Shown here in pieces: positions 37,301 to 58,957 of a DNA stretch of 64,000 nt. Under the pieces are notes generated by a model. The model saw only the letters and a program-made list of their open reading frames with translations. It had not been told where the DNA came from and searched no databases. The translations under genes were made by a program, and so were the position numbers. The DNA comes from Klebsormidium nitens (taxonomy: Eukaryota > Streptophyta > Klebsormidiophyceae > Klebsormidiales > Klebsormidiaceae): assembly GCA_000708835.1 (NCBI GenBank), contig DF237209.1, forward strand, positions 56,268 to 120,267. The letters run 5' to 3'. How positions within the stretch are numbered: the stretch's first letter is position 1; each line of letters starts with the position of its first letter.

Positions 37301-39498
37301 TTTGTCACTTCCGAACGTCACAGATCGTTTCCATAGTTGAAAACAAAGAATGCCCAACATGATATATGGGGATCTCTTGAGCGACAAAGAAGTAAATTTG
37401 ACAGAGTGCAACATACTTATAGATTTCCTAGTGAGTAAATGCTTGATTTGCTGCGCAGCACTGGAACGAGGGCGTGGAGCACGTGGTGCTGCTCAAGGTG
37501 AAAGAAGGCACGCCGCAGGAGAGCGTGACGTCACTGCTGACGGACATGGAGGACTTGCAGGCCGCGGCGGCGCCAAACGTCGTGCAGCTGACGATCGGTG
37601 AGCTCAGCAGCTGGTGGCGCATGTTGCTCGACGTTGCAACACGTGGACGCGGCCGATCTCGCGACATCCGACGTCTGCAGTCACGCGAGCACCTTGTCCC
37701 CTGCGACTAAGTAGAAAACATGTGTTGAAAACATGTGTTGAAAACATGTGTTGAAAACATGTGTTGAAAACATGTGTTGAAAACATGGAACTTCACCATG
37801 GCCTTAAGCGGCCAGGAATGTCAAAGTGCAAACACACAATCTTGCGTTTGTGGGTGCCAGAGGTGACTGCGGGTAAACAACGGAGCAGAAATTACGTGTG
37901 AGCTTCTTTGTACTGGAAGTACTTCGATTACTCAGCGATCAACTGCCGTTTCGTTCTGTCTTTGTCATGTAACGTCACAGTATCTGCACAGGACCATATT
38001 TCAGGGGGTTCGCGGACAAGAGAGGTTTTCAGGGGTTTGAACACCAGAGAGTGTACGCTTTTCCCTCCCGGGTCTGGTAACGTTCACTCTTGACAAGCTG
38101 CCAAAAACGACTTGGATATCTGCACGCAGGCTCAAACGTCTCCAGTCGATCCAAAGGGTACACCCACGCTATGGTTGTGCGCTGCCCGTCCGGTGAGCAT
38201 CCTTTTTGTCCCGTTCCTAGTTCAGACTCTAGCGCCCGATACGGAACCCCCATCTGAAGGGTTTAGTTTCTGAGTTTCCGAATGTGAGTGGCCGGTACGT
38301 CGGCGTCTGCTTCTGCGCGTCTCTGTCCGGGTGTCAGTTCCTGAGCGTCCAGTCCTGAGGAGCCCATTTCTGGGGCAACCACTTTGGAACGTACGGATTT
38401 GGGGTTTCAATTCTGAGGCTTCCATTCTGACCGTGGATCTCTGAGCTTCCGCTGTTCGACGTGTCTGAGACTGAGCGTTCAACCAGTTTGTGACCATCAA
38501 AAACTGTGAGTTCTGACCGTTGAGGATGGGAGTTGAGTGTGAAACTCAATTTGAGCCATTGACTTTGAGCGTGCGAGACTGTCCCTCCACTGCTCAGGTC
38601 CAAATGTGAGCGTTTGTAAATGACTTCCAAGATTCGCCAGTATCATTCCCAGGCCTTCCATCTTGAGCATTCAATTTGGTGCGTCCAACAAGTACTGTCT
38701 GCATATGAGCGTTCAAGCCTTATCTTTGATATGCGAATTTGCACGTTCTCATAAGAAGCCGAACGGTACCGCTCTCTAACAACCATCGAACTCATCTAGT
38801 GCCTTCCCCAAACAGTGCGGCTGCAGAAAAGGTCGAGGCCTATGCTTTTGCATCCAATCTGCAAAAGCTACATCCTTCGTTGCCTCTACTTAAGTATCCC
38901 TGTCGTTCAAGGAGAAGACCTTACGACGCTTGATCGTACTGGAGGATATGGCAGAAGCACCTGAGAAACAATTCCGTTTCCTCTTAAGGAGTGCTTGTTC
39001 CATGGCTTGCTGACAAGCTGACCTCCCTACCCCTGCAGAGGACGATCTCGCGGCTTATAACAAGCATCCAAAGCATCGAGACGTAAGTTCCGCAGACCTT
39101 ACACGCTCTGTCTCTAATGGTCCTGCCGACTCATACTCCCAACTTGTCAAGTACCCACCCCCCCTTCCTTTCAGTCTTCGACTACCGGTGCTCCTCAATA
39201 TGTGCTTTTCTCGATCCCCCTCGTACCGAATTTGCGGGTTTTGCTGCATCTCTACTCCTTCGTAGTGCACATACGGGTTCATTAGAAGTCTACGCGCGTC
39301 CGATGATCGGCATTGGAGGGCTACGGTTGTATCACCGTTGTTTCTGTAACAGTGTGCAGCCGCTGTATTCTTCTAGTGCTCGCGAATGCTGAAACCACTC
39401 TCTGGGCGCAGATCCTCCGCAAGAAAGTGTTGCCCAACTGCGGTTCACTGTTGGCCGTCGACTATAGCATTGATCCCATTGGAGAGCGCCTCATGTAG
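34316..39498 (+). CDS. Two-domain stress-responsive A/B barrel (Dabb) protein, likely plastid-targeted
   Basis: Plant-type protein with two Dabb (dimeric alpha/beta barrel) domains, a fold found in stress-responsive proteins; no enzyme activity is assigned. Core exons: 35557..35684, 36212..36351, 36815..36883, 37459..37597, 37992..about 38071, 39041..39082 and 39412..39498. Domain 1 runs from KVVEHVTLYQMRGDL through GRIYSKRSGGFTHALYARFP to FRRGD. Domain 2 starts at HWNEGVEHVVLLKVKEG and runs through GFEHQRVYAFPSR and LAAYNKHPKHRD to VLPNCGSLLAVDYSIDPIG. The leader is less sure. ATG at 34316 opens a Ser/Arg-rich transit-like peptide (MAASMSRFAPLSG) ending at a GTAAGT donor (exon 34316..34595), with 35024..35170 as a phase-compatible second exon. 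That exon's GTACC donor does not match the phase of the next, so one 5' junction is wrong or missing. The donor after FPSR (GTCTGG) is also weak. The gene family is certain; the exact N-terminus is not. Confidence 0.82.
37715..37787. repeat. 13-bp tandem repeat, about 5.6 copies
   Basis: Perfect head-to-tail copies of AAAACATGTGTTG in the intron after the first exon of Dabb domain 2. Each unit contains the palindrome ACATGT. Perfect identity suggests recent expansion. Confidence 0.95.
38268..38720. repeat. Degenerate minisatellite-like array of TCTGAGCGTTC words
   Basis: Within a Dabb intron, variants of TTCTGAGCGTTC recur many times in about 450 bp, all on the same strand: for example at 38268 (TTCTGAGTTTCC), 38339 (TCCTGAGCGTCC), 38411 (TTCTGAGGCTTCC), 38438 (TCTCTGAGCTTCC), 38471 (CTGAGCGTTC), 38566 (TTGAGCGTGCG), 38607 (TGAGCGTTTG), 38663 (TTGAGCATTC) and 38706 (TGAGCGTTCAAGCC). 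Spacing is irregular (mostly 13-50 bp). The next exon lies about 320 bp downstream. Confidence 0.7.
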
Positions 39499-40614
39499 AT
39501 TGCAACGCCAAATTGCAACTGACCGGAAACTGACGGAGATCTAGGCTTGACAGTCTGCTCGAAGTATGGTGTCCTGCAAGGTAATTATGTGACCGCAGCC
39601 ATTCCGCCGAAGGGCACGCACGGTGATACTGATTCGCGGTGCTTCAGAGATCTTGCGAAGACGGTGCTGATCGAAGCATGCACCGCTGGTTTTCCGACCC
39701 TATACAAGGACATTGCAATGAAAGAGGAAGAGATTGGTTGTCCCAAATCGCTTGACATGCATCCGGGTACATGTAGTCTCCACTGGCAGGCTTGCATGCC
39801 AGGCATACGCCGCTTGATCTGATTGCTTAGTACACCTTTAGAACGAATCTTTGCCGTATGCGTCGCCCGACGGTACTGAGGTCGAGAGTAGGCTAGCATC
39901 CACTCCCACTCATGCACATGTGACAGTGACGTGCATACACGCACCTGAAGTTGGCGACCCTGCGGCGCTGAATAGGGTTTTGGAAATTTCAAAGGATTGG
40001 GCCATGTGCCATGGTCACCAAGAATGACAGAGGGAATCGCGTGCACCATACGCGCCATACACGTGCATGTAGGTCATGGCCTAACTCGTCGCGATCCGGC
40101 CGGGCCACACGCACTCCCGCAACTTAGCCGCGCAAGAGAGCAGCTAGGCCATGCCTGGCAATCGATACCGTACGACCATATGCATTTTAGAATGTAGATT
40201 GCGCTTGCGCGTGAATTCTGACCGCCTGTTCATCAGCAAGCCGCCTGCATTCTATGCGACTTCGTATATCTTGTGGTCGAGCTGCGGCCGTGCCGCACGT
40301 GGCCCCAATGACTCATTCTTGTGCTAGCTGGCATGGGCGGCCATGGTACGCCAAAATACCGTCTTATGCACGCTGCCTTCCCGCTCAACATTGACGGTCG
40401 AACTCATAACAAGTTACGACACTGAGCGTACTGAGATTCCTCAGCGGGTTGCGAACTCAGCGCGAGCACCATTCCTCCGGGCCAGCCGTGGCTGATCGGA
40501 TATCAATTAATCAACTTGCCGGACGGCCACTCTTGGTAAGATTCGTGGACCAAGCACCCCAGAATCGTAGCCAACACGGACGCAACTTGAACGAACGAGA
40601 ATGTCAGGACGTAG
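39499..40614. other. Convergent intergenic region, Dabb to HAD genes
   Basis: About 1.1 kb between the two convergent stop codons. No gene or RNA was recognised. An open frame at 39547-39822 has no recognisable motif. Confidence 0.6.
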
Positions 40615-43252
40615 TCAAAGCCCGACTGTTTGTAGAAACAGTGATTGATCCGCAAGGCCTGTAAGGATAGTTACCCCGTGCTTGTTGCCTTTGCCGGCTT
40701 CTGTTAGCTCCAACGCCGAGAAAACCCCTGTGCATACCCCCACTGCATGCGCGCCTCCATAGCTGGCCGCTTGGATGTCCGCAGGCTGCATCCAAAGAAA
40801 AACGTCGGCCAACGTAAGTTGGTCAATCAGTTGGACCAAATCAACGGACGTCAGCAGTTTGATAACTCAACATCTGTCACTACTGTTGCCTGATTTCCAC
40901 CTCAAATATGCCAGCTGAAGTGCTTAGCCTGGCGGCAGCCGAAACGAGCAACTCGAAGGATCCGACGAGGATCACCATTTCACTTGATGGACGTACGGAC
41001 CGATGCGTGCTACAACCAAGTCGTCCCTATTTCTGCTCAAAATCAGGCCGGATCCTCTATATTCGCATGCGCTGGACCAGATCCTGCGAGGGAATCAATG
41101 CTTTAGGAAAATAGAAGGACCTCACGCACCATAAAACAACCGGTTTGGATCGTGTTTGATATTCTCCCGCTGACGTAAGTGAACGGTAATACCCTTGGGA
41201 CGACGGAAGTGGCTAAGAGCTATCCTTAGAATTGACAGTGATCTGGCCTCTCAAGCATTGTTCTCCCTCGCTGAGCCATATGCAAGGCTAAGGAAAAGGA
41301 TCAGTCGTGGTCTGCGACCGGGCTTTCTATAAGAGGCTGTAGATGGGGCGAGTCAGCAGGATGAGTGCTCACAGTGTCTCCAACATGAAAGTGCGACTTG
41401 ATACCCCCAGGAAAGAGCTCCTCCGCTCGTCTTCGGGCGACCTTCACCAGCTCGCCGCGTTCGATGTGGTCGCTTCCAAACCTGTGGGATCGAGAATTCG
41501 ATACAATCTCATCATGGATGATACGAGTTTGTAGGACCATCTGTCTCAAGCCCTGTAAGGGACACAGAACAGCCAGACTCGAAGCAAACAAGATACTTGT
41601 AGAAGCGATTCCCGAAGAAAATAAGGACGGTCGAAGTGGTCTTGAATGCATTCATCAATCCAGAAGAAGTAAGCAGATGCGCAAGACGAGGTGCGACGAA
41701 ACCCTTACCCACCAAATTGAGGAGTAGAAAAGAACGGATAGATTCCTAGGGCCATCATCTTCATCCATGCAATCTCTTCCAGGTTCCCAGTCACCTGTTG
41801 CAGGCAGATTGATGTAAGAGCTGGCCAGGGAAGAACCATACGGAAGTAAAATACGGAAGTTATCGGTCATCAAGTCGACCACCGTACAGTTGCGGATCCA
41901 GAATTTCGTCACTGTCAATTGAATGTATTTCAGGCCTCCCTAGCTCAATATGAACACTATCACAAGTACCCCATGGCGAGTGTCTTCCCTCCAGGTCACA
42001 CGTGTAAATCAGTGACCTAAAGCAATATGAATCCCCCGCTGCTGGTAAGCGCAGTCAAGGTCCACAAATCTCGTTCTTTCAACAGCTTGAGGGGAAAGCA
42101 TGTGCGCATGTCATTTGTTTCAATATCACCCTGGTGTGCCACAGGGGATGTCAACTTCATCATTGGAAGGCACCAACGACAGATCTTATCTCACCAGACC
42201 GATCAACACGGTTTTCCTGCTGTGCAACTCCTGCAAAAGGGCCGCAACCCCTGGGAGTATCTCCAACCCAAGTGAGACTTCTTCTGGATGCAGTCTGGCG
42301 TACTCCAGCATCTTGTCTGTAGCTTCTGGCACCCTTGGTTCACTCTGACTTGGTGGCACACCGTAGTGAGCGAGTGTGTTGATCAGGACCTGCTTGTCTG
42401 TGCTGCCATGATGCTGTCCAAGGAGAAGGAAAACGAGTATGGTCAGAAATGTAAACAAGTGTTCATGTTAGGTGGCTTGTTTGGTGGTGTCCAAAGATCG
42501 TAGATTGGTCCACTACGATGCAGCTATCAAGAGTGCCGCTGTTGCGCTGGAGTTTAGCTTGGTCGAGAGTATTTGTGGATTTAAAGTAAGGGATGAGTAT
42601 TGGCTGGGGCAGCTGTTTAACAATGACTCGTCTCCTCCAACGATGTTCATTAGACTTTAGGCCACTGATCTCTCCTTGAAGCGAAGGTCTCTTTAGGCAA
42701 AGAAAGGAGATAACTGCACGCCGTTGAGAGATACAATCTCCGAGGCTGAGCACGATGCCTCTCAAACGATCTTTTCCGATAAGTGGAACTGCAATTAGAA
42801 TTTCACCGCCATCTCGTGCCAATGATGCCATACAGAACGCTGAAATGTTTGAGGTGGGGCAAGACAAGGTCCTGCTTCTAACTTTCAAGAGAATCATCCT
42901 CACAAATACTGTACCTGATAGAGAAGTGCAGAGCCAACTTTTTCCAGCCAAACTGCGACCATCAGGAGACCAAGCTGCAGTGGGGATGTAAATCTACCAC
43001 CGCGGATTCACCACAAAGTCACAGAGCAAGCAGACTAGACCATGACTTTGAGCTTGTTTCAGCTCACTTGGTACAGATCTACCAATACAGACACAGGTAG
43101 CAACCAACCTTGATTGCATCAATCGTGCCGTCCACTCCATAGATTTGTTTCATGACGTAGCTGAACGCCCGTTTATGAAAAGCGTTGGCATCTTCTCCAA
43201 TGGACCTGATCAATGTGCCATCGACGTCAAAGCTGATGAGAACCTGATCCAT
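40615..43252 (-). CDS. HAD-superfamily phosphatase (phosphoglycolate phosphatase-like)
   Basis: Haloacid dehalogenase-type phosphohydrolase, probably acting on a small phosphorylated metabolite. Five exons on the minus strand: 43252..43109, 42413..42195, 41794..41709, 41481..41373 and 40785..40615. Phases fit throughout and give 242 residues. All four HAD motifs are present: motif I FDVDGTL with nucleophile D9 and D11, motif II as V-T123-G-N, motif III lysine K163 (ELVKVARRR), and motif IV HVGDTPADI with D185 and D189. The segment between motifs I and II (about residues 15-115) is the helical C1 cap typical of the Gph/PGP group. The protein ends after LFLQTVGL, a common end for the family. 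No targeting peptide is visible with this start (ATG right after a possible CAG acceptor), so an upstream exon is possible. The exact substrate is not known. The MDH gene is divergent, 754 bp away. Confidence 0.9.
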
Positions 43253-44006
43253 CCTGCACAGATGCTGCGCACAAGCCCCAATGTGAAATGGTCATATGGT
43301 GGGACTTTCTTCCTGAGAGATGCAATCCCCCCTTCTTCAACTTCAAGTTCTTCCTAAAATGCCATTGCAGGCTCAAATTTGTGCATTTAAATTTAGTTAT
43401 TAGTAGTACAAGGGCAGGTGCGTTTGCGCGTTTAGGGTTCGCACAATGCAACTTGCAAGGATTGGCTACCTACAACTTCAACAAAGTTTTAGGGTTTGGC
43501 TAAGTACATGGTATTATTTACAATCCGACCGTTTTACCGGTACGGAGAGGGTTTGTGTCGATGGTTCTCATCCTATGCTCCTACATCCCCAAGAAGAGCA
43601 TAGGACTACCGCAAGCAGCTAGAGGCGTATACGCCGGATTTTATGACTGAAGGCAGCTTATACTACGTTCTGAAATGTTCAAACTCGTTTTAGGCGACGC
43701 CGAGTACATAGCGCTGAGTGATCCTGCAGAATGATGATCGAGCAGATTAGGGTTTGCCTGAAGACGAAGCTTGTGTTTACCGTCAGTCAGAAACACGTGA
43801 TCAGCACGTGGGCACTCTTAGGATACGGGAACCGTCAGATAAGCCTGCTGCCCTGTCAGCAAGCCCGCTGCCCATACTGGCGCAGCATGAGACGACATGT
43901 ATGCTCAGCTTTCCTTACAAATTTTCTTTGCTTCGAGCTGATTGCGCCAAGCTAGCTTTCTTCCATTTCGCCTGCCTGTGCGCCAATTCTGAAGAGACAA
44001 CAAACA
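43253..44006. promoter_or_regulatory. Shared intergenic region of divergent HAD and MDH genes with three telo-boxes
   Basis: 754 bp lie between the start codons. Three telo-box cores occur here: TTTAGGGTT at 43431, TTTTAGGGTTT at 43487 and TTAGGGTTT at 43747. Telo-boxes (AAACCCTA) are known plant promoter elements of highly expressed and growth-linked genes, which would suit malate dehydrogenase. Whether they serve one or both genes is inference. Confidence 0.55.
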
Positions 44007-47133
<3,127 letters not shown>

Positions 47134-47805
47134 GCCAAAACTGACAGCCTTGCAATATGTTTTGTTTTTACGAGTTTCCTTCTGATAGTGCGACCATCAC
47201 AGATTGGTCTCCGAAGAGAAAAGCTTGGGACCCTGCTTTGCTCATCAGGGCAAGACCATGCACGTTGCTTGTCTGACTGAGGATCTTGAAGCCGTTCACA
47301 ACTTTTCAGGTAGTGGAAGCGTCTCACCTTCTTGTCTTTGACCACGTTGAGAGTCTTCGCTTTCGTCTCTCACTTGGGATCCGGCAGAAACTCTCCACTT
47401 TTACGCCTCAGTTCGGGACGGTTTGCCAAGTACTGGAAGCTGTATTGCGATGCTAAATGTTTTTATGTGCACGGTTCGTACAATGATCTGGCGACAAACT
47501 GTGCAACTTACCGAACAACGAGTGACCCGGAACATGTTCAGCTCCGGCCGGATATACCGTTAGCCGCATCTTGCAAGCTAGATTGCTGCCAAGTAGTGTT
47601 GAGCGCGCGAGCCAGAAATCAGTGCAATTTGAAGTCGAGATAAATTAAGTATACATGTGTCCAGAACTTAATATTCGATCCATAATCAGCGCCGCGAGCC
47701 GCCATGCCTATAGCCAGGCTGTTGGTTTGGTGCCAGATCATATGCATGCATGCCATCATAACCCGACATACGTCCAACCAGGGGTCGCCACAGGTTTTCG
47801 AAAAT

Positions 47806-48005
47806 GTCGGCTCAAAGCCGACTCCCTTGTAAATTCTCGGCTTCTCGCCTATATTTTGGGGTACTTGTCGGCTTCTCGCTTTGGCCCCTGCCTCCGGTGT
47901 CGGCTTCGAGCCGGGTACTTCTTAATTTTGTCGGCTTTTCGGAAATTTCAATGTCCCGGGGATCACGGTTAGTCGGCTTGTGCCGACCCCTGCGTCCAAC
48001 GCAGG
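47806..48005. repeat. Cluster of GTCGGCTT words forming short hairpins
   Basis: About 200 bp holds five copies of GTCGGCT (47806, 47867, 47899, 47930, 47972), plus a CTCGGCTTCTCG near 47836. Several pair locally: GTCGGCT-CAA-AGCCGAC (47806-47822), CGGCT-TCG-AGCCG (47901-47913), GTCGGC-TTGT-GCCGAC (47972-47987) and CCTGCG-TCCAA-CGCAGG (47989-48005). Function is unknown. Confidence 0.7.
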
Positions 48006-48043
48006 TTCAAACCAGACAACCATCTTACTCAGCTCAAGCTCGA

Positions 48044-48071
48044 GCTTTCAGTAGACTGGTCTACTGAAAGC
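48044..48071. repeat. Perfect 13-bp inverted repeat with 2-nt loop
   Basis: GCTTTCAGTAGAC is followed after TG by its exact reverse complement. It lies just downstream of the hairpin cluster and 0.9 kb past the MDH stop. It could be a cruciform-forming site or an element remnant. Confidence 0.85.
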
Positions 48072-49388
48072 ATGATTCAAGATTGATATTCAGGACGTGG
48101 CCATGCTGGCATGTTGTATGTTGATCACCATGCACCACCGGCTGGTAGACTCGAGGCAGGCTGGTCGCAACCTTGACGTACACATGTACCGACGATCCCC
48201 CGCGGCCTGCTGATCATTGCCAGAGACTCAAAAAATATCAAGGTTGCTACAACTCGTTCCACTGTTTAAGTGATAGGTACTGGATGGATCCTGACTCAGC
48301 ATGAGGGCAGCTAGGACTGCTACGGTACTTCAATGGTCTCTGCAATATGACCACCACCAGCAAACCGTCCTGGCCGGACGAGCGAACCACTTTTGATTCC
48401 GATTGGACGATCGAGCTGTCCGCCTAGTCACTACCCAAGAGGCTAGCCCATGCCCTTGCCGACCATACCTTAATCAAAATTGTTTGACTGCAATGGTTTC
48501 CGGCCTTGCAACCTTCTAGTCAGCTACATGAAGGTTCACAGAGGACACAAAGAATCAAAATACTCATACGCACCCTACTCCTGGTTCATAAGCAAAGGGG
48601 TCATCTCAAAATCTTGGCTCATGCGTTCTTCGGCTGCACTGCCTTTCGGGGCCCTGTAAGCCAAGCGTACTTGTGTCAATGTCGGTCGCCGGAGTGCAAA
48701 GGAGCAGACTCGAAATGCTATCAACCACATGCTGGTAATCTGCTTCATCGAAATTGCAAACAAATGCAAAATACATCTAGTACTTCCTTCCTGAATCCTT
48801 ATCAACAATAAGCGAAAGACGTTTGTGATTGCCTGCAACTGTTCCATGTGTTCCAAAGACAAGAGAGATACAAGTCTGCTCTTTCAAAAGAGTGGCCGAA
48901 TGTTATCCAAAGAAGGCGCTAAGCTGCTACAGGGCTTGCAATGTTGATGGCCGCTTGTTGCCCTTGATGCTTCTGGACATCCACGGACTAAAACTGTCAG
49001 TATAATATTCATTACAATTGCAATTGGCTCACAATCAGTACAGGGCTTGGAGGCATGTGCACAGCCAAACTCTCCCATGAAAATGCAAGCGTTCAATACC
49101 TACATTGGTTGGAGTCGCTGGCAGCTTTTCACGAGTCACTGGTTCTGACTTTGAACCACTATGGGAGCATGCGGCCCAGAACATGATCATACTTTTGCAG
49201 AAGGCAAACATACGGCATCTGAATGGATTGGACATTTTACTAGCAAGCTCCTACCCGACTGCCAGCCGCAGACTGATTCCCCAACAGGTGTCCTCGGAGG
49301 AAGACGGACTTTAGGATCTTTTTCAGTCTTTGAAGGGTGCTCTACACTTCACAAATGTTTGGAAAAGCACACGGGGGAATGTGGTAGA

Positions 49389-50066
49389 TTAACAAGACGT
49401 CCCCAGCTCACCTGGTAGCCACCCTGACAACCACCCTCCGAGCGTCCAGCCGCTTTGTGGACTCTGACTAGACGCGCGCAACTCTGTTTCTAACTTCCGC
49501 AGCTGCTCTTCAAACCCTGCATTCGGGCAGACTTGCGGCCGCACCTGCTTGACCAGTGTTCTCGCTTCTTCGAGCGAGAGGCCCCTCTCCTTCATCAGGT
49601 ACGCCAGACAGACACAGGGGCTCCTCGATATTCCTGCCGCGCAGTGCACGTAGACCTTGCCGTTGCCGGCTACCCCTTGTGAAATAAACGCAAAAGCTTT
49701 TCCGAACGCTGCTCCGAGCTTCTCCGACTCCTTTTCCTCGTCCCCGATGTCTAAAGACATGTACGAGTATGATTTAAAATGTGTGGGCCGCGTTCGAGTG
49801 CTCTTCATGATACGCAAGATGTGCGTGATGCCCAGTTCTTGCATGAGGTAAGGGCATGCCGCCGTTTCATACCCACCGAGACACAACCCCCCGCCAAGGT
49901 CCGCAAAGTCGTGCATACGCAAAGGGCGCTTGCAAAGGTGACAAGTGGCGCGGACGTGGTTCTCTTGCCAGATGTCCGCGCCTTTCTCTCCAAGCTCAAT
50001 TGCGGCGGCATTGCGTGTTTTTTCTCCATCGTATCCAAATGTGCAGGCGCGCAAACGTTTCCACAT
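49389..50066 (-). CDS. Dual-specificity protein phosphatase, single exon
   Basis: Cysteine-dependent phosphatase of the DSP family, acting on phosphoserine/threonine and phosphotyrosine or related substrates. It is one uninterrupted frame of 225 residues, intronless unlike its neighbours. The first ATG in frame is at 50066; an upstream extension would need a non-ATG start. The DSP core lies at about 60-205, with VYVHCAAGISRSP giving catalytic C142 and R148, and an acidic loop LDIGDEEKE (D106/D109) as candidate general acid. The segment after the active site (CLAYLMKERGLSLEEA) is typical. Before the core, C42, C45, C62 and C71 (CHLCKRP... ) could bind zinc, but this is inference. The C-terminus is tryptophan-rich (GWTLGGWLSGWLPG), perhaps a membrane or lipid contact. 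It is divergent from the dihydropyrimidinase gene. The exact DSP subfamily is not identified. Confidence 0.9.
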   Translation of the reverse strand: MWKRLRACTFGYDGEKTRNAAAIELGEKGADIWQENHVRATCHLCKRPLRMHDFADLGGGLCLGGYETAACPYLMQELGITHILRIMKSTRTRPTHFKSYSYMSLDIGDEEKESEKLGAAFGKAFAFISQGVAGNGKVYVHCAAGISRSPCVCLAYLMKERGLSLEEARTLVKQVRPQVCPNAGFEEQLRKLETELRASSQSPQSGWTLGGWLSGWLPGELGTSC

Positions 50067-50449
50067 TGTGTCTACACGATGCAACCCGATGGGTCTCGTT
50101 CATGGTTTGCAAAGGCTCAATCTCAGGAAGTGAGAGAGCATAGACCTATACGCCTCTCTCCACCGCATTTCGGTGCGCCTCTGTCCTGCATTTTAGCCAC
50201 AACTTCAAGTAGGTACGGTGAAGTGTACTTTGTAGTTCCTGACACAGCTAGTAGTGACTGTTTCCAACTTTCTTGGTACCAATCCAAGGGGATCACCCTG
50301 CACGTACGGAATTCCAGGGGGTTTAATTTTAAAAACCCTAATAATTTTGCAGAGATTTCAGGCTTAGCTTTTTCTGTCAGCGCACAGGCCAACTCAGACT
50401 GCTGATGTTTTCAAAGTTTCAGAAGTCACTCCTTGCTGAATGCAATGCG
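50067..50449. promoter_or_regulatory. Shared intergenic region of divergent phosphatase and dihydropyrimidinase genes with telo-box
   Basis: 383 bp between start codons, the tightest of the four divergent pairs. A telo-box AAAACCCTAA lies at 50332-50341, about 110 bp before the dihydropyrimidinase ATG, next to an AT-rich stretch (TTTAATTTTAAAA). Confidence 0.5.

Positions 50450-58957
<8,508 letters not shown>

Larger units (their letters stand above)
47134..49388. other. Convergent intergenic region, MDH to dual-specificity phosphatase
   Basis: 2.25 kb between convergent stop codons. No gene was recognised. A cluster of short hairpins at 47806-48071 has its own entry. From about 48.1 to 49.3 kb nothing structured was seen. 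Confidence 0.6.

Noticed and set aside
38268-38720. CRISPR-like repeat array
   Set aside because: Words are degenerate and unevenly spaced, inside an intron of a eukaryotic gene.
47972-48015. tRNA gene (hairpins followed by GGTTCAAACC)
   Set aside because: The B-box-like GGTTCAAACC is present, but no acceptor stem or proper T-stem pairs around it.
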